From contig CAWFCZ010000018.1 in assembly GCA_963814355.1 (NCBI GenBank), positions 186,001-250,000 on the forward strand: 64,000 bases of DNA, given 5' to 3'. The DNA is from JADGOV01 sp963814355. Its GTDB lineage: Bacteria > Actinomycetota > Actinomycetes > JADGOV01. Positions 35,533-44,639 of this stretch are shown here, piece after piece. A program made the position numbers and the translations under genes. Position 1 is the first letter of the stretch. Each line of letters starts with the position of its first letter. Below the pieces are notes generated by a model, which saw nothing but the letters and a program-made list of their open reading frames with translations, had not been told where the DNA came from and searched no databases.

Positions 35533-36945
35533 GTGGAGCGGATGAGCGCGTTGGACGCGTCGTTCCTGCTGTTGGAAGACGCTGCGACGTTGCTGCATCT
35601 GGGTTCAGTGTCGATTTTCGAGGGACCGGCTCCCAGCCATGCGGAGTTTCACCGGCTGGTCGGCGAGACGCTGCCGTTGAGTCGACGGCATCGGCAGAAG
35701 GTGCGGGGCGTCCCGTTCGATCTGGCCCGGCCGGTATGGGTTGACGATCCACACTTCAACCTGGACTACCACCTGCGCCGCACCGCGCTGCCATCGCCCG
35801 GAGACCACGACCAACTGCTCTTGTTGGTAGGCCGGATCATGTCCCAGCAGCTGGACCGGACGAAGCCGTTGTGGGAGCTCTGGGTCGTCGAAGGGCTAGC
35901 CGACGGCGCCTGGGCGCAGATCAACAAGCTGCATCACAGCATGGTCGACGGCTTGGCCGCGGTAGACATGACCACGTTGATCCTCGACCGCGACCGGGAC
36001 AGTTCTCGGCCGCCGCCGGAGAGTTGGCAGCCCAGACCGGAGCCGTCGACGTGGCGATTGGTCACCGACGCAGTCGGAAATCAGCTGTCCAGCTCAGCCG
36101 AACCGGTGCGCTGGGTGGCTGGAGCGATCGCGCATCCGAGACGGACTGGTAGCTGGCTCGGCGCAACGGCCAGGGGAGCGGCGTCGCTGGCCGGGCTTGG
36201 CCGCCCGGCCGCCGTGACGTCCTTGACCGGGCCGATCAGCCCGCACCGGCGGTGGTCGTGCTCACAGGCGTCGATGGAGGACATGCAGACGGTGCGGCGG
36301 GCCTTCGGCGGCACGATGAACGACGTGGTGCTGAGTCTGGTCGCCCGTGGGTTCCGTGACCTGCTCCTCTCCCGGGGGGAGCCGGTGGACGGAGTGCGGC
36401 TACGCGCTCAGGTGCCGGTGTCGATCCGCCAACCGGGGCCGTCGGTCTCGGGTAATCGGGTCGGGTCGATGCTCCCGGAGTTGCCCGTGGGGATAAACGA
36501 CCCGGTCCAGCGATTGCGCACGATCAGCGCGCAGGTCACGCATTTGAAGGACGTCACGCAGGCCGCGGCCGGTGATGAACTGATGGGGCTGTCGGGTCGA
36601 GCGCCGGTGCTGGTCGCGGCCGCGCTTCGGATCGCGACGAAACTCCCGCAGCACAGTATCGCCACGGTGATCACGAATCTGCCCGGGCCGCCGGTGCCGC
36701 TTTACGCCCTGGGCCGGCGGATGTTGCACATGTACCCCTACGTCCCACTCGGCGGGCACATGCGCATCGGGGTAGCGGTCATCACCTACCTCGGCGTGCT
36801 GCACTTCGGGTTCACCGGCGACCACGACAGCACCGCCGACCTCGACGTGCTCCGCCGAGGCGTCAGCGATGGTCTCACCGAACTGCTCGAGGCCATTCCC
36901 CATCCGGCGCCACACGACAGGAGTGCCCAGACTTCGGCAGGGTGA
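35533..36945 (+). CDS. Wax ester synthase/diacylglycerol acyltransferase (WS/DGAT)
   Basis: A bifunctional acyltransferase that makes triacylglycerol or wax esters from acyl-CoA at the membrane surface. It has 470 residues. The N-terminus ERMSALDASFLLLED is typical. The catalytic HHSMVDG is at about 134-140, and VSGNRVGSMLPELPVGINDP and ATVITNLPGPPVPLYALG are family motifs. The GTG at 35533 has GGAGG 7 nt upstream. It is monocistronic as far as visible. An acyl-acceptor role on glycosylated carotenoids is conceivable but purely speculative. Confidence 0.92.
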   Translation: MERMSALDASFLLLEDAATLLHLGSVSIFEGPAPSHAEFHRLVGETLPLSRRHRQKVRGVPFDLARPVWVDDPHFNLDYHLRRTALPSPGDHDQLLLLVGRIMSQQLDRTKPLWELWVVEGLADGAWAQINKLHHSMVDGLAAVDMTTLILDRDRDSSRPPPESWQPRPEPSTWRLVTDAVGNQLSSSAEPVRWVAGAIAHPRRTGSWLGATARGAASLAGLGRPAAVTSLTGPISPHRRWSCSQASMEDMQTVRRAFGGTMNDVVLSLVARGFRDLLLSRGEPVDGVRLRAQVPVSIRQPGPSVSGNRVGSMLPELPVGINDPVQRLRTISAQVTHLKDVTQAAAGDELMGLSGRAPVLVAAALRIATKLPQHSIATVITNLPGPPVPLYALGRRMLHMYPYVPLGGHMRIGVAVITYLGVLHFGFTGDHDSTADLDVLRRGVSDGLTELLEAIPHPAPHDRSAQTSAG

Positions 36946-37166
36946 GGATTTCGGCTCCGTCGTTGGTGATGGCGATCGTGCCCTCGATACGGTGTGGACC
37001 GAGATCAACCAGCCCGAACGCGGCCGGGAGTTAGCACTGGGTCGGCGTGCGCGCTGATCGCCGGCAGGTCGGCAGCCGGGGGCAGCCGGCCACCGGTCCG
37101 GATCGCGGCGCGCCACCGGCGCACCGTAGCAATCCCGGTGCGGTGTCGGCGCCGCCCCGCACGACG

Positions 37167-37172
37167 TAACCT
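37167..37172 (+). promoter_or_regulatory. Leaderless -10 box of the YbaK gene
   Basis: TAACCT followed by 8 nt and the GTG at 37181, with no ribosome site between. The spacing means transcription would start at or next to the start codon. Confidence 0.5.
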
Positions 37173-37180
37173 TGGGACCC

Positions 37181-37657
37181 GTGCATCCCCGGGCTGAGCA
37201 CGTCCAGTGGGTGCTCGCCGCGGCCGGTGCGGCCGGAACGGTGGTCGAAACCCAGGACACCGCCCGGACCGCGACGGAGGCGGCCGCCACGATCGGCTGC
37301 GCCGTGGGGGCGATCGTCAAGTCGCTGGTCTTCACCGCCGGCGGCGAGCCGGTCCTGGTCCTGCTCGGTGGCGCGGACCGGGTCGACACCGCCGCGCTGG
37401 CCGCCCACCTCGGGGCGCCGGTACGCCAGGCCAGCCCGGCCGTGGTACGCGAGGCGACCGGCTTCGCGATCGGCGGGGTCGCGCCGGTCGGCCACCCCGG
37501 ATCGCTGCCCACTCTGATCGATCCGGGGCTGGGCGAGTACGAGCAGGTCTGGGCCGCCGCCGGTACGCCGAACGCCGTCTTCCCGACCACGTACGCCGAA
37601 CTGCTCCGGCTCACCGCGGGGACGCCGGTCGAGGTGGCCGCCCGGCCGGTGCGGTGA
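37181..37657 (+). CDS. YbaK/EbsC-type aminoacyl-tRNA deacylase
   Basis: A 158-residue protein of the YbaK/ProX superfamily, whose members hydrolyse mischarged tRNAs. Motifs are GCAVGAIVKSLVF, LLGGADRVDTAALAAHLG, EATGFAIGGVAPVGH and AAAGTPNAVFPTTYAELLRLT. The TTG at 37172 lies inside the predicted -10, so the GTG at 37181 is preferred. The GTGA overlap with the CrtA-like gene makes this an unexpected leader gene of a carotenoid operon. Confidence 0.88.
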   Translation: MHPRAEHVQWVLAAAGAAGTVVETQDTARTATEAAATIGCAVGAIVKSLVFTAGGEPVLVLLGGADRVDTAALAAHLGAPVRQASPAVVREATGFAIGGVAPVGHPGSLPTLIDPGLGEYEQVWAAAGTPNAVFPTTYAELLRLTAGTPVEVAARPVR

Positions 37658-38364
37658 TCGTCGCGCTGCACGTCTGGCAGGTGCCGGCGCGCGCGATCCC
37701 GGCCGCGCTGGGACGGGTGGCCCGTGATCACCTGACCCTGCGCCGTACCCCCGACCTGCGCTTCGGCAAGGTGCTCGGCACCGGCGCCGGCGCGACGTTC
37801 ACCCCGACCGACGCCACCCCGCGGCGCTGGGCGCTGCTCACGGTGTGGGACTGCGTCACCGATGCGGAGCAATTCGAGCACTCCGGGACCGTCCGGCGTT
37901 GGAATGGCGCAGCGCACGAGCGCTGGCGGGTGCTGCTGGAGCCGCTCTCCGCCCGCGGCCGCTGGTCGGATCGGGCGCCCTTCGGCGATCCGGCACCGCG
38001 CCGCTACGACGGCCCGGTCGCCGCGCTGACCCGGGCCCGGATCGCGCCGCGCAAGCTGGCCACGTTCTGGCGGGCGGTACCTCCGGTCTCCGCCGACCTG
38101 CACCGCTGTGCCGGCCTGCTCCTCGCCCTCGGTATCGGTGAGGCTCCGGTCGGACTGCAGGGCACGTTCAGCCTGTGGCGCACCGGTGCGGACCTCACCG
38201 CGTTCGCCCACCGCCGAGGGCCGCACGTCGAGGCGATCCGGCGCACCGGCACCGAGCACTGGTACGCCGAGGAGCTCTTCGCCCGGTTCGCCGTGGTGTC
38301 CTGCGCGGGGGAGGTCGACGGCCGGGATCCGCTGACCGGGGCGGCCCGTACCGCCCAGCCTTAG
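37654..38364 (+). CDS. CrtA-like (spheroidene monooxygenase family) protein
   Basis: A 236-residue protein resembling spheroidene monooxygenase, a carotenoid ketolase. The start ALHVWQVPARAIPAALGRVA is followed by FGKVLGTGAGATF and RRWALLTVWDCVTDAEQFE. Later come RIAPRKLATFWRAVPPVS, GIGEAPVGLQGTFSLWRTGA and TGTEHWYAEELFARFAVV. The family motifs fit, but the substrate is unknown. It lies directly in front of crtO-, cruF- and cruG-like genes. The GTG overlaps the YbaK stop, and its own stop codon lies in the -10 box of the next gene. Confidence 0.8.
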   Translation: MIVALHVWQVPARAIPAALGRVARDHLTLRRTPDLRFGKVLGTGAGATFTPTDATPRRWALLTVWDCVTDAEQFEHSGTVRRWNGAAHERWRVLLEPLSARGRWSDRAPFGDPAPRRYDGPVAALTRARIAPRKLATFWRAVPPVSADLHRCAGLLLALGIGEAPVGLQGTFSLWRTGADLTAFAHRRGPHVEAIRRTGTEHWYAEELFARFAVVSCAGEVDGRDPLTGAARTAQP

Positions 38365-38367
38365 ACT
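38362..38367 (+). promoter_or_regulatory. Leaderless -10 box of the crtO-like gene
   Basis: TAGACT with 7 nt to the GTG at 38375. Its first three bases are the stop codon of the CrtA-like gene. This gives crtO-cruF-cruG an internal promoter. Confidence 0.65.
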
Positions 38368-38374
38368 GCCCCAG

Positions 38375-39912
38375 GTGCGCGACGTGGTGGTGATCGGCGC
38401 CGGGCACAATGCCCTGGTCGCCGCCTGCTACCTCGCCCGCGCCGGCCTGGACGTCGAGGTCGTCGAGCGCGACCACGTGATCGGCGGCGCGGTGTCGACG
38501 GTGGAGCGCTTCCCCGGCTATCGGATGGACCGCGGTTCCAGCGCACACATCATGATCCGGCACACCGGGATCGTCGAGGATCTGCGCCTCGCCGAGGTCG
38601 GGCTGGTCTACCAGGACCTGGACCCCTGGGGGTTCGCCCCGTTCGGCGAGGACGCGCTGACCTTCTGGGTCGACCTGGACCGGACGTGTGCCTCGATCGC
38701 CGCGATGTGCGGCGAGGCGGACGCGGCCGCATACCGGGACTTCGTCACGCTGTGGCAGGCCCGCAACCAGCGGATCTTCGCCGCCTTCCAGGCGCCACCC
38801 ACCCCGCGCCATCTCGGCCGGGCGCTGTGGAGGCTCGGCGGGTCCGGCATGGAGACCGCCCGGGAGTTCCTGCAGCCCGGCGACGCGCTGCTCGACGCCT
38901 CCTTCACCGACGAGCGGCTCAAGACCGCGCTGAGCTGGCTGGGCGCACAGGCCGGGCCGCCGGCGCACGAGGTGGCCACCGCAGACCTGGTGGGCTGGAC
39001 CGCCATGATGCATCTGCGGGCGCCGGGGCATCCGGTCGGCGGCTCCGGCGCGCTGAGCGTCGCGCTCGCCGACCGGTTCGCCTCCTACGGCGGACGGCTC
39101 CGGCTCGGCGACGGGGCGGGGGCCATCGCGACCGCCGGCGGGCGGGCCACCGGGGTGCGTACCGATCACGGAGAGGTCATCGAAGCCCGGGCAGTTCTCG
39201 CCGGCTGCCACCTGCTCACCACGCTGGACCTGCTCGGCGACGAGGCGTTGATCGCCGGCGCGACGCGCCGGGCCCGGGTCGGCAACGGCCTGGGCATGGT
39301 GGTCCGCCTGGCCACCACCGACCTGCCGCGGTACGCGGCAGCCACCCCGGACAGCTACCGCGCGCTGCAGCTGCTCGCCCCCTCCCGCAGCGCCCTGCGT
39401 TCGGCGCACGGCGACTACGCCGCGGGGCTACCGCCGCGGGCACCGGCGGCGCTGGCCATGACCTTCTCCGCGTTCGACGACACCCTCGCCCCGCCCGGCA
39501 AGCACAACGTCAGCGTGTGGGGGCAGTGGCACCCGTACGCCCTGTCCAACGGCGAGCGTTGGGCGGACATCGGCGAGCGGGAGGGTGCGAAGCTGTTGGC
39601 CGCCGTCGACGCGGCCGCGCCCGGGTTCGCCTCCGCCGTGGAGCACATGCACGTCCAGACCCCGCTGGAGATCGAACGCGAACTCGGCCTGCGCGGGGGG
39701 AACGTCATGCACCTGGAGATGGGGCTGGACGCCATGTTCGGCTGGCGGCCGCTGCCGGAGTGGTCGGCGTACCGGGGGCCGTACGGGGTGTACCTCACCG
39801 GCGCCTCCACCCATCCGGGCGGCGGCGTGTTCGGCGCCAGCGGCCGCTCGGCCGCCCGGGTGCTGCTGGCCGAGCGCCGGCCGCGCTGGCGCCGGGCCTG
39901 GCCGGGCGCGGG

Positions 39913-39916
<4 letters not shown>
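38375..39916 (+). CDS. CrtO-like carotenoid ketolase/desaturase-type FAD oxidoreductase
   Basis: A 513-residue FAD protein of the CrtI/CrtO superfamily. The N-terminal dinucleotide motif is VVVIGAGHNALVAACYLARAG, followed by IGGAVST and FPGYRMDRGSSAH. The C-terminal signature is LTGASTHPGGGVFGASGRSA. The GHNALVAA form is shared with CrtO beta-carotene ketolases and eukaryotic PYROXD2-type proteins. Predicted role: a 4-keto group on the beta ring. It is co-transcribed with cruF and cruG through ATGA and GTGA overlaps. Confidence 0.8.
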
Positions 39917-40673
<757 letters not shown>

Positions 40674-40677
<4 letters not shown>

Positions 40678-41831
40678 GGCGGCGGCTGGAAGCGTCCTTG
40701 GCTGCCCTGGCGACCACGGGCGCTTACAGCCGGGCGGGTGGGCCGGCGCTGGTCCGGCTCGGTGCGGCCGGTGCCGCGATCCTCGCCGCCCATGCCGCGC
40801 TCAACGTCCGGTTGCTGCGCACTCCCCCCCGCGACCCACCGCCGGTCGCCGAACGGGTGTCGCTGCTGCTGCCGCTGCGCGACGAGGCCCACCGGGTGAC
40901 CCGGTGCCTGCCTGCCGTGCTGGCCCAGCAGCGGCTGCGCGATGTCGAGGTGGTCGTGCTCGATGACGGCTCGACCGACGGCACGACCGAGCTGGTCCGA
41001 GGACTGGCGGGTGACCGGGTACGCCTGATGGCCGGCACGCCGCCGCCGGCCGGCTGGCTGGGCAAACCGTGGGCGTGTGCCCAACTGGGCGCGGCGGCGG
41101 CCGGCGACGTGCTGGTCTTCTGCGACGCCGACGTCGTCCTGGCCCCCGACGCCGTGGCCCGGACCGTGACCCTGCTCCGGGACAGCGGTCTCGCCCTGAT
41201 CTCGCCGTACCCCAAGCAGCACGCCGGGACCGCCACCGAGCGCCTGGTCCAGCCGCTGCTGCAGTGGTCCTGGCTGACCTTCCTGCCGCTGCGCCTCGCC
41301 GAACGCTCCCCCCGGCCGTCACTGGCCGCGGCCAACGGCCAGCTGCTGTGCGTGGATGCCGCTGCGTACCGCGAGTGCGGCGGGCACGGAGCGGTCGCCG
41401 GTGAGGTGCTGGAGGACGTGGCGCTGCTGCGGGCGATGAAACGCGGCGGCCGGCGCGGTGTGGTGGCCGACGGCACGGACCTCGCGCAGTGCCGGATGTA
41501 CTCCGGCTGGGCGGAGCTGCGCGACGGGTACAGCAAGTCGCTGTGGTCCGCGTACGGCTCCCCGCTCGGTGCGCTGGCCGGCTGCTCGGTGCTGGCCGTG
41601 CTCTACGTCCTTCCGGCGGTGGCCGCGCTGCGCGGCTCGCGGGCCGGGATGGTGGGCTACGCGGCGGGCGTGGCCGGGCGGGTGGTGGCCGGGCGGCGCA
41701 CCGGCGCCCGGATCTGGCCGGACGCGCTGGCCCATCCGGTCTCCGTGCTGCTGCTGTGCGCGCTCACCGCCCGGTCCTGGCGGGAGCGGGCGGCCGGCAC
41801 CCTGACCTGGAAGGGCCGCCCGATCCGCTGA
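40674..41831 (+). CDS. cruG: CruG-type 2'-O-glycosyltransferase (family 2)
   Basis: A membrane-associated GT2 enzyme of 385 residues that glycosylates the 2'-hydroxyl of the carotenoid. It has an N-terminal span (about 25-45) and a GT-A core with VSLLLPLRDEAHRVTRCLPA, VVVLDDGSTDGTTELVR, LVFCDADVVLAPDAV and GEVLEDVALLRAMKRGG. Two or three spans follow near the C-terminus. The GTG overlaps the cruF stop. Confidence 0.87.
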
Positions 41832-41899
41832 CCGCCTCTCGCTGGCGCTGGGCTGGCCATAACGAGCGATACCCGCTGTACGGGCGCCGTCCCGCCCGT

Positions 41900-41905
41900 T
41901 ACCGT
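41900..41905 (+). promoter_or_regulatory. Leaderless -10 box of the PIG-L gene
   Basis: TACCGT with 6 nt to the ATG at 41912. No ribosome binding site is visible. Confidence 0.5.
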
Positions 41906-41911
41906 GGCGCG

Positions 41912-42706
41912 ATGCCGCTTCCGCCACCGCTGCCGGCGTTGCCCGAGAACTGGGACCGCGCGCTGTGCGTCGCCGCCCATCCCGATGACCTGGAGTACGG
42001 CACGGCCGCCGCTGTGGCCCGCTGGACGGAGCAGGGCAAGGCGGTGACCTACCTGCTGGCCACCCGCGGCGAGGCCGGCATCGACGGGATCCCCCCGGCG
42101 GAGGCGGCCCCGCTGCGCGCGGAGGAGGAGCGGGCCGGGGCCCGGGAGGTCGGCGTCGACACCGTCGAGTTCCTCGACCATCGGGACGGCGTCGTGGAGT
42201 ACGGCCTACCGCTGCGCCGCGACATCGCCCGGGCGATCCGCCGGCACCGGCCGCAGGTCGTCGTCAGTGGTGCGTTCTCCGAGCGGATGGTCGGCGGGAT
42301 GACCAACCAGGCCGATCACCGGGTCGTCGGCCTGGCCACCTTGGACGCCGCCCGGGACGCCGGCAACCGCTGGATCTTCCCCGAGCTCGTCGAGGAAGGT
42401 CTCGAGCCCTGGCCCGGGGTGCGGTACGTCTGTTTCGGCGGCGCGCTGGTCCCGACCCACGGGGTGGAGGTGACCGGCGGCCCCGTGCAGCGCGGCATCG
42501 CCTCGCTGCAGGCCCACGCGCTCTACATGAAGGGGCTCGGGGACGCGGCCTTCGACCCGGCGGAGTTCCTGTCCTGGATCGCCGCCGCCAGCGGGGCGGC
42601 GATGGGCGTGGACTCCGCCGTGCTCTTCGAGGTGCACACCCTCATCCCGGACGACGCGCCGCCGTGGGTCACCGGGCCGGGCTCATCCGGGCCGGGCACC
42701 CCCTAG
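41912..42706 (+). CDS. PIG-L family deacetylase
   Basis: A 264-residue zinc deacetylase of the LmbE/MshB type. The zinc motif AHPDDLEYG follows an NWDRALCVA start; LLATRGEAGIDG, VEFLDHRDGVVEYGLPLRRD and the second His cluster NQADHRVVGLATLDA are present. In actinobacteria such enzymes act in mycothiol metabolism or on N-acetylglucosamine derivatives, but this copy could have another substrate. It lies 80 bp after cruG with its own predicted leaderless promoter. Confidence 0.88.
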   Translation: MPLPPPLPALPENWDRALCVAAHPDDLEYGTAAAVARWTEQGKAVTYLLATRGEAGIDGIPPAEAAPLRAEEERAGAREVGVDTVEFLDHRDGVVEYGLPLRRDIARAIRRHRPQVVVSGAFSERMVGGMTNQADHRVVGLATLDAARDAGNRWIFPELVEEGLEPWPGVRYVCFGGALVPTHGVEVTGGPVQRGIASLQAHALYMKGLGDAAFDPAEFLSWIAAASGAAMGVDSAVLFEVHTLIPDDAPPWVTGPGSSGPGTP

Positions 42707-42755
42707 CCCGAAGGTGTCTCACCTCAGTGGTCGGCCGCCAACCAGTCACGAACGG

Positions 42756-43346
42756 ATGACGGGTATGCCCTGGGACGCCTCCTACCACGACGAACCCGCG
42801 CCGTGGGACATCGGCCAGCCGCAGCCAGCAGTAGTGCGTTTGGCATCCGAAGGCGGCTTCACCGGAGCGGTTCTCGACGCGGGCTGCGGGACCGGCGAGA
42901 ACGCCCTGCACATCGCCGCATTGGGCTTGTCGGTGCTCGGCGTCGACGTTGCTGAGACGGCACTGGCGATCGCGCGGGAGAAGGCCGACGACCGCGGGAT
43001 CGCGGTCGAGTTCACGGCGGCTGACGCGTTTGCGCTGCAGAGTCTGGGACGCAGCTTTGCCACGGTGCTCGACTGCGGGCTGTTCCACACCTTCGACGCC
43101 GGCGAGCGAGGAGGATACATGGCGAGTCTGGCGTCGGTCACCGAGCAGGGTGGAACCCTCTATGTGCTGTGCTTCAGTGACGTCGGTCCCGATGTCGGCC
43201 CGCACCCCGTCAGCTCCGAAGAGTTGAAAGCCGCGTTGCAGCCCGGCGCCGGATGGCAGATTGCTGCCCTCGAACCGAACCGGCTTCAGACCAGATTCCA
43301 CGACGACGGCGCACCGGCCTGGCTCGCGACGATCAAACGGATCTAA
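42756..43346 (+). CDS. Class I SAM-dependent methyltransferase
   Basis: A 196-residue methyltransferase. SAM motif I is VLDAGCGTGENALHIAALG, then VLGVDVAETALAIAREKADD and a DCGLFHTFD acidic loop. The start MTGMPWDASYHDEPAPWDIG is common in this family and supports the ATG at 42756. The GTG at 42714 adds unlike sequence, and the ATG at 42765 is a second choice. The substrate is unknown. It converges on the SRPBCC gene. Confidence 0.85.
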   Translation: MTGMPWDASYHDEPAPWDIGQPQPAVVRLASEGGFTGAVLDAGCGTGENALHIAALGLSVLGVDVAETALAIAREKADDRGIAVEFTAADAFALQSLGRSFATVLDCGLFHTFDAGERGGYMASLASVTEQGGTLYVLCFSDVGPDVGPHPVSSEELKAALQPGAGWQIAALEPNRLQTRFHDDGAPAWLATIKRI

Positions 43347-43440
43347 GCCCGCTCGAGACTTACGTGGGCGAGACGGGTCTACGCGGCCGCACCGGTGACC
43401 ACCGCATCCGGGCCTGCGACAACGCGTCTTGGGGTGAGGC

Positions 43441-43881
43441 TCAGCTGGCCGACCGACGCCGCTCGACGGTGGCCTTCAAGCCGTCCAGCATCGTCGACCA
43501 GGTCTGGCTGGCGTGCCTGACCTCGGCTTCGTCTTTGTTGTTGTCCTGAGTGAGCGACAGGTGGGTCGTGCCGCCACGTTCCTGAATCGCGTAGGTGATG
43601 GTGTGATAGTTCTCCGGCTTGTCCGGCAGGCCGGTCAGCGGGCTGAAATGAGTGACCGTCAGACGCCGATGGGGTTCGACCTCGATGACCTGGCCCCTGT
43701 CCTCGTACGCCGTGCCCTCGTACTCGCCCGTCCAGCGGATCGGGTTGCCGGGTTGCCAGTCGGTTTCCACCTTCGTGCCGAAGAAGTACTCGGCGATCAC
43801 GGCTGGACTGGTCAGGGCCTCCCACACCTGGGCTGCCGACGCGGCGAGGTCAACCTCGGCCCTCGCGACGAGATTCGCCAT
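43441..43881 (-). CDS. SRPBCC (AHSA1-like) domain protein
   Basis: A 146-residue START/AHSA1-type protein with NLVARAEVDLAASAAQVWEAL, FFGTKVETDWQPGNPIRWTG and VEPHRRLTVTHFSPLTG. Such proteins bind hydrophobic ligands and are often divergent from a small regulator. The ATG has the strong GGAGGTAGGAAC site. It is divergent from the MarR gene across an 88-bp gap that holds an inverted repeat, so it is the likely target of that regulator. Confidence 0.87.
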   Translation of the reverse strand: MANLVARAEVDLAASAAQVWEALTSPAVIAEYFFGTKVETDWQPGNPIRWTGEYEGTAYEDRGQVIEVEPHRRLTVTHFSPLTGLPDKPENYHTITYAIQERGGTTHLSLTQDNNKDEAEVRHASQTWSTMLDGLKATVERRRSAS

Positions 43882-43915
43882 GTTCCTACCTCCTGGCTCT
43901 AGGTCCTGACGCCCT

Positions 43916-43938
43916 GATATAAGACCGAATCATATATC
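43916..43938. promoter_or_regulatory. Candidate MarR operator
   Basis: A GATATA/TATATC inverted repeat (43916-43921 and 43933-43938) with an 11-bp centre. It lies between the divergent SRPBCC and MarR genes and just upstream of the MarR -10. Its A/T richness stands out strongly from the surrounding DNA. Confidence 0.6.
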
Positions 43939-43956
43939 TCCACAAGCGCCGATCTC

Positions 43957-43962
43957 TAGGGT
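43957..43962 (+). promoter_or_regulatory. Leaderless -10 box of the MarR gene
   Basis: TAGGGT with 7 nt to the ATG at 43970. This also favours that ATG over the GTGs at 43961 and 43964, which overlap the box. Confidence 0.6.
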
Positions 43963-43969
43963 GGTGGGC

Positions 43970-44551
43970 ATGCGCGAGTCCCCCGACGCCCGGCTGGCGA
44001 ACTTGCTCGGCGCACTGGCGACTGGCCTTACCGACAGCGTGGGTGACCTCGCCGCCGCCGAAGGGCTCGATCGCACAGCCGCCACAGCGCTGGTTGCATT
44101 GCAGGAATTCGCGCCGGCAGGGACGGTCGCCACGCTGAGCCAGATCGTGGGACTGACGCACGCCGGCGGCGTTCGGCTCGTCGACCGGCTGGCCGGGGCC
44201 GGGTACGTCGAGCGCACCCCAGGCGGTGACGCGCGGTCAGTCAGCATCACACTCACGCGCACCGGCCGGAACACGGCACGCCGGATCCGGCAACAGCGCA
44301 ACGCGGCGATCACCGCGACAATGGCCGGGCTCACCGGGCGACAGCGAGACCAGCTCACGGCTGCCTGCGAACTGCTGATCGCCAATCTGACGAACCGGCG
44401 GCTCACCCAGCGCGCCCGCGGCATCCGCCCAGCCGGCGGCGCATTGTGTCGGATGTGCGATTTCACAGCCTGCGGTCGCCCGACGGGACACTGTCCGGCA
44501 GCCACCGCGGCCACCCGGGCGGAACCGGGTAGCCAAAGCGGGAGAGCGTAG
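43970..44551 (+). CDS. MarR family regulator with Cys-rich C-terminus
   Basis: A 193-residue winged-helix regulator: RLANLLGALATGLTDSVGDL, then TAATALVALQEFAPAGTVATLSQIVGLTHAGGVRLVDRLAGAGYVERTPGGDARSV-type wing sequence (only parts quoted here), followed by TGRNTARRI. The last 50 residues contain C-x2-C-x4-C-x6-C (LCRMCDFTACGRPTGHCPA), which could bind metal or sense thiol state. It is predicted to control itself and the divergent SRPBCC gene. Confidence 0.87.
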   Translation: MRESPDARLANLLGALATGLTDSVGDLAAAEGLDRTAATALVALQEFAPAGTVATLSQIVGLTHAGGVRLVDRLAGAGYVERTPGGDARSVSITLTRTGRNTARRIRQQRNAAITATMAGLTGRQRDQLTAACELLIANLTNRRLTQRARGIRPAGGALCRMCDFTACGRPTGHCPAATAATRAEPGSQSGRA

Positions 44552-44639
44552 GCGCCCGCTGTCGGCGCGACGCCTTCTCGAGGATCCCATCGGGTACCGA
44601 GATCGCTGTCTTCACGGCACGCGCCGGCCCGACGCCGGC

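Noticed and set aside
35395..36945. WS/DGAT start at the first in-frame codon (35395)
   Set aside because: The upstream part is unlike the family. The GTG at 35533 has a ribosome site and a family-type N-terminus.
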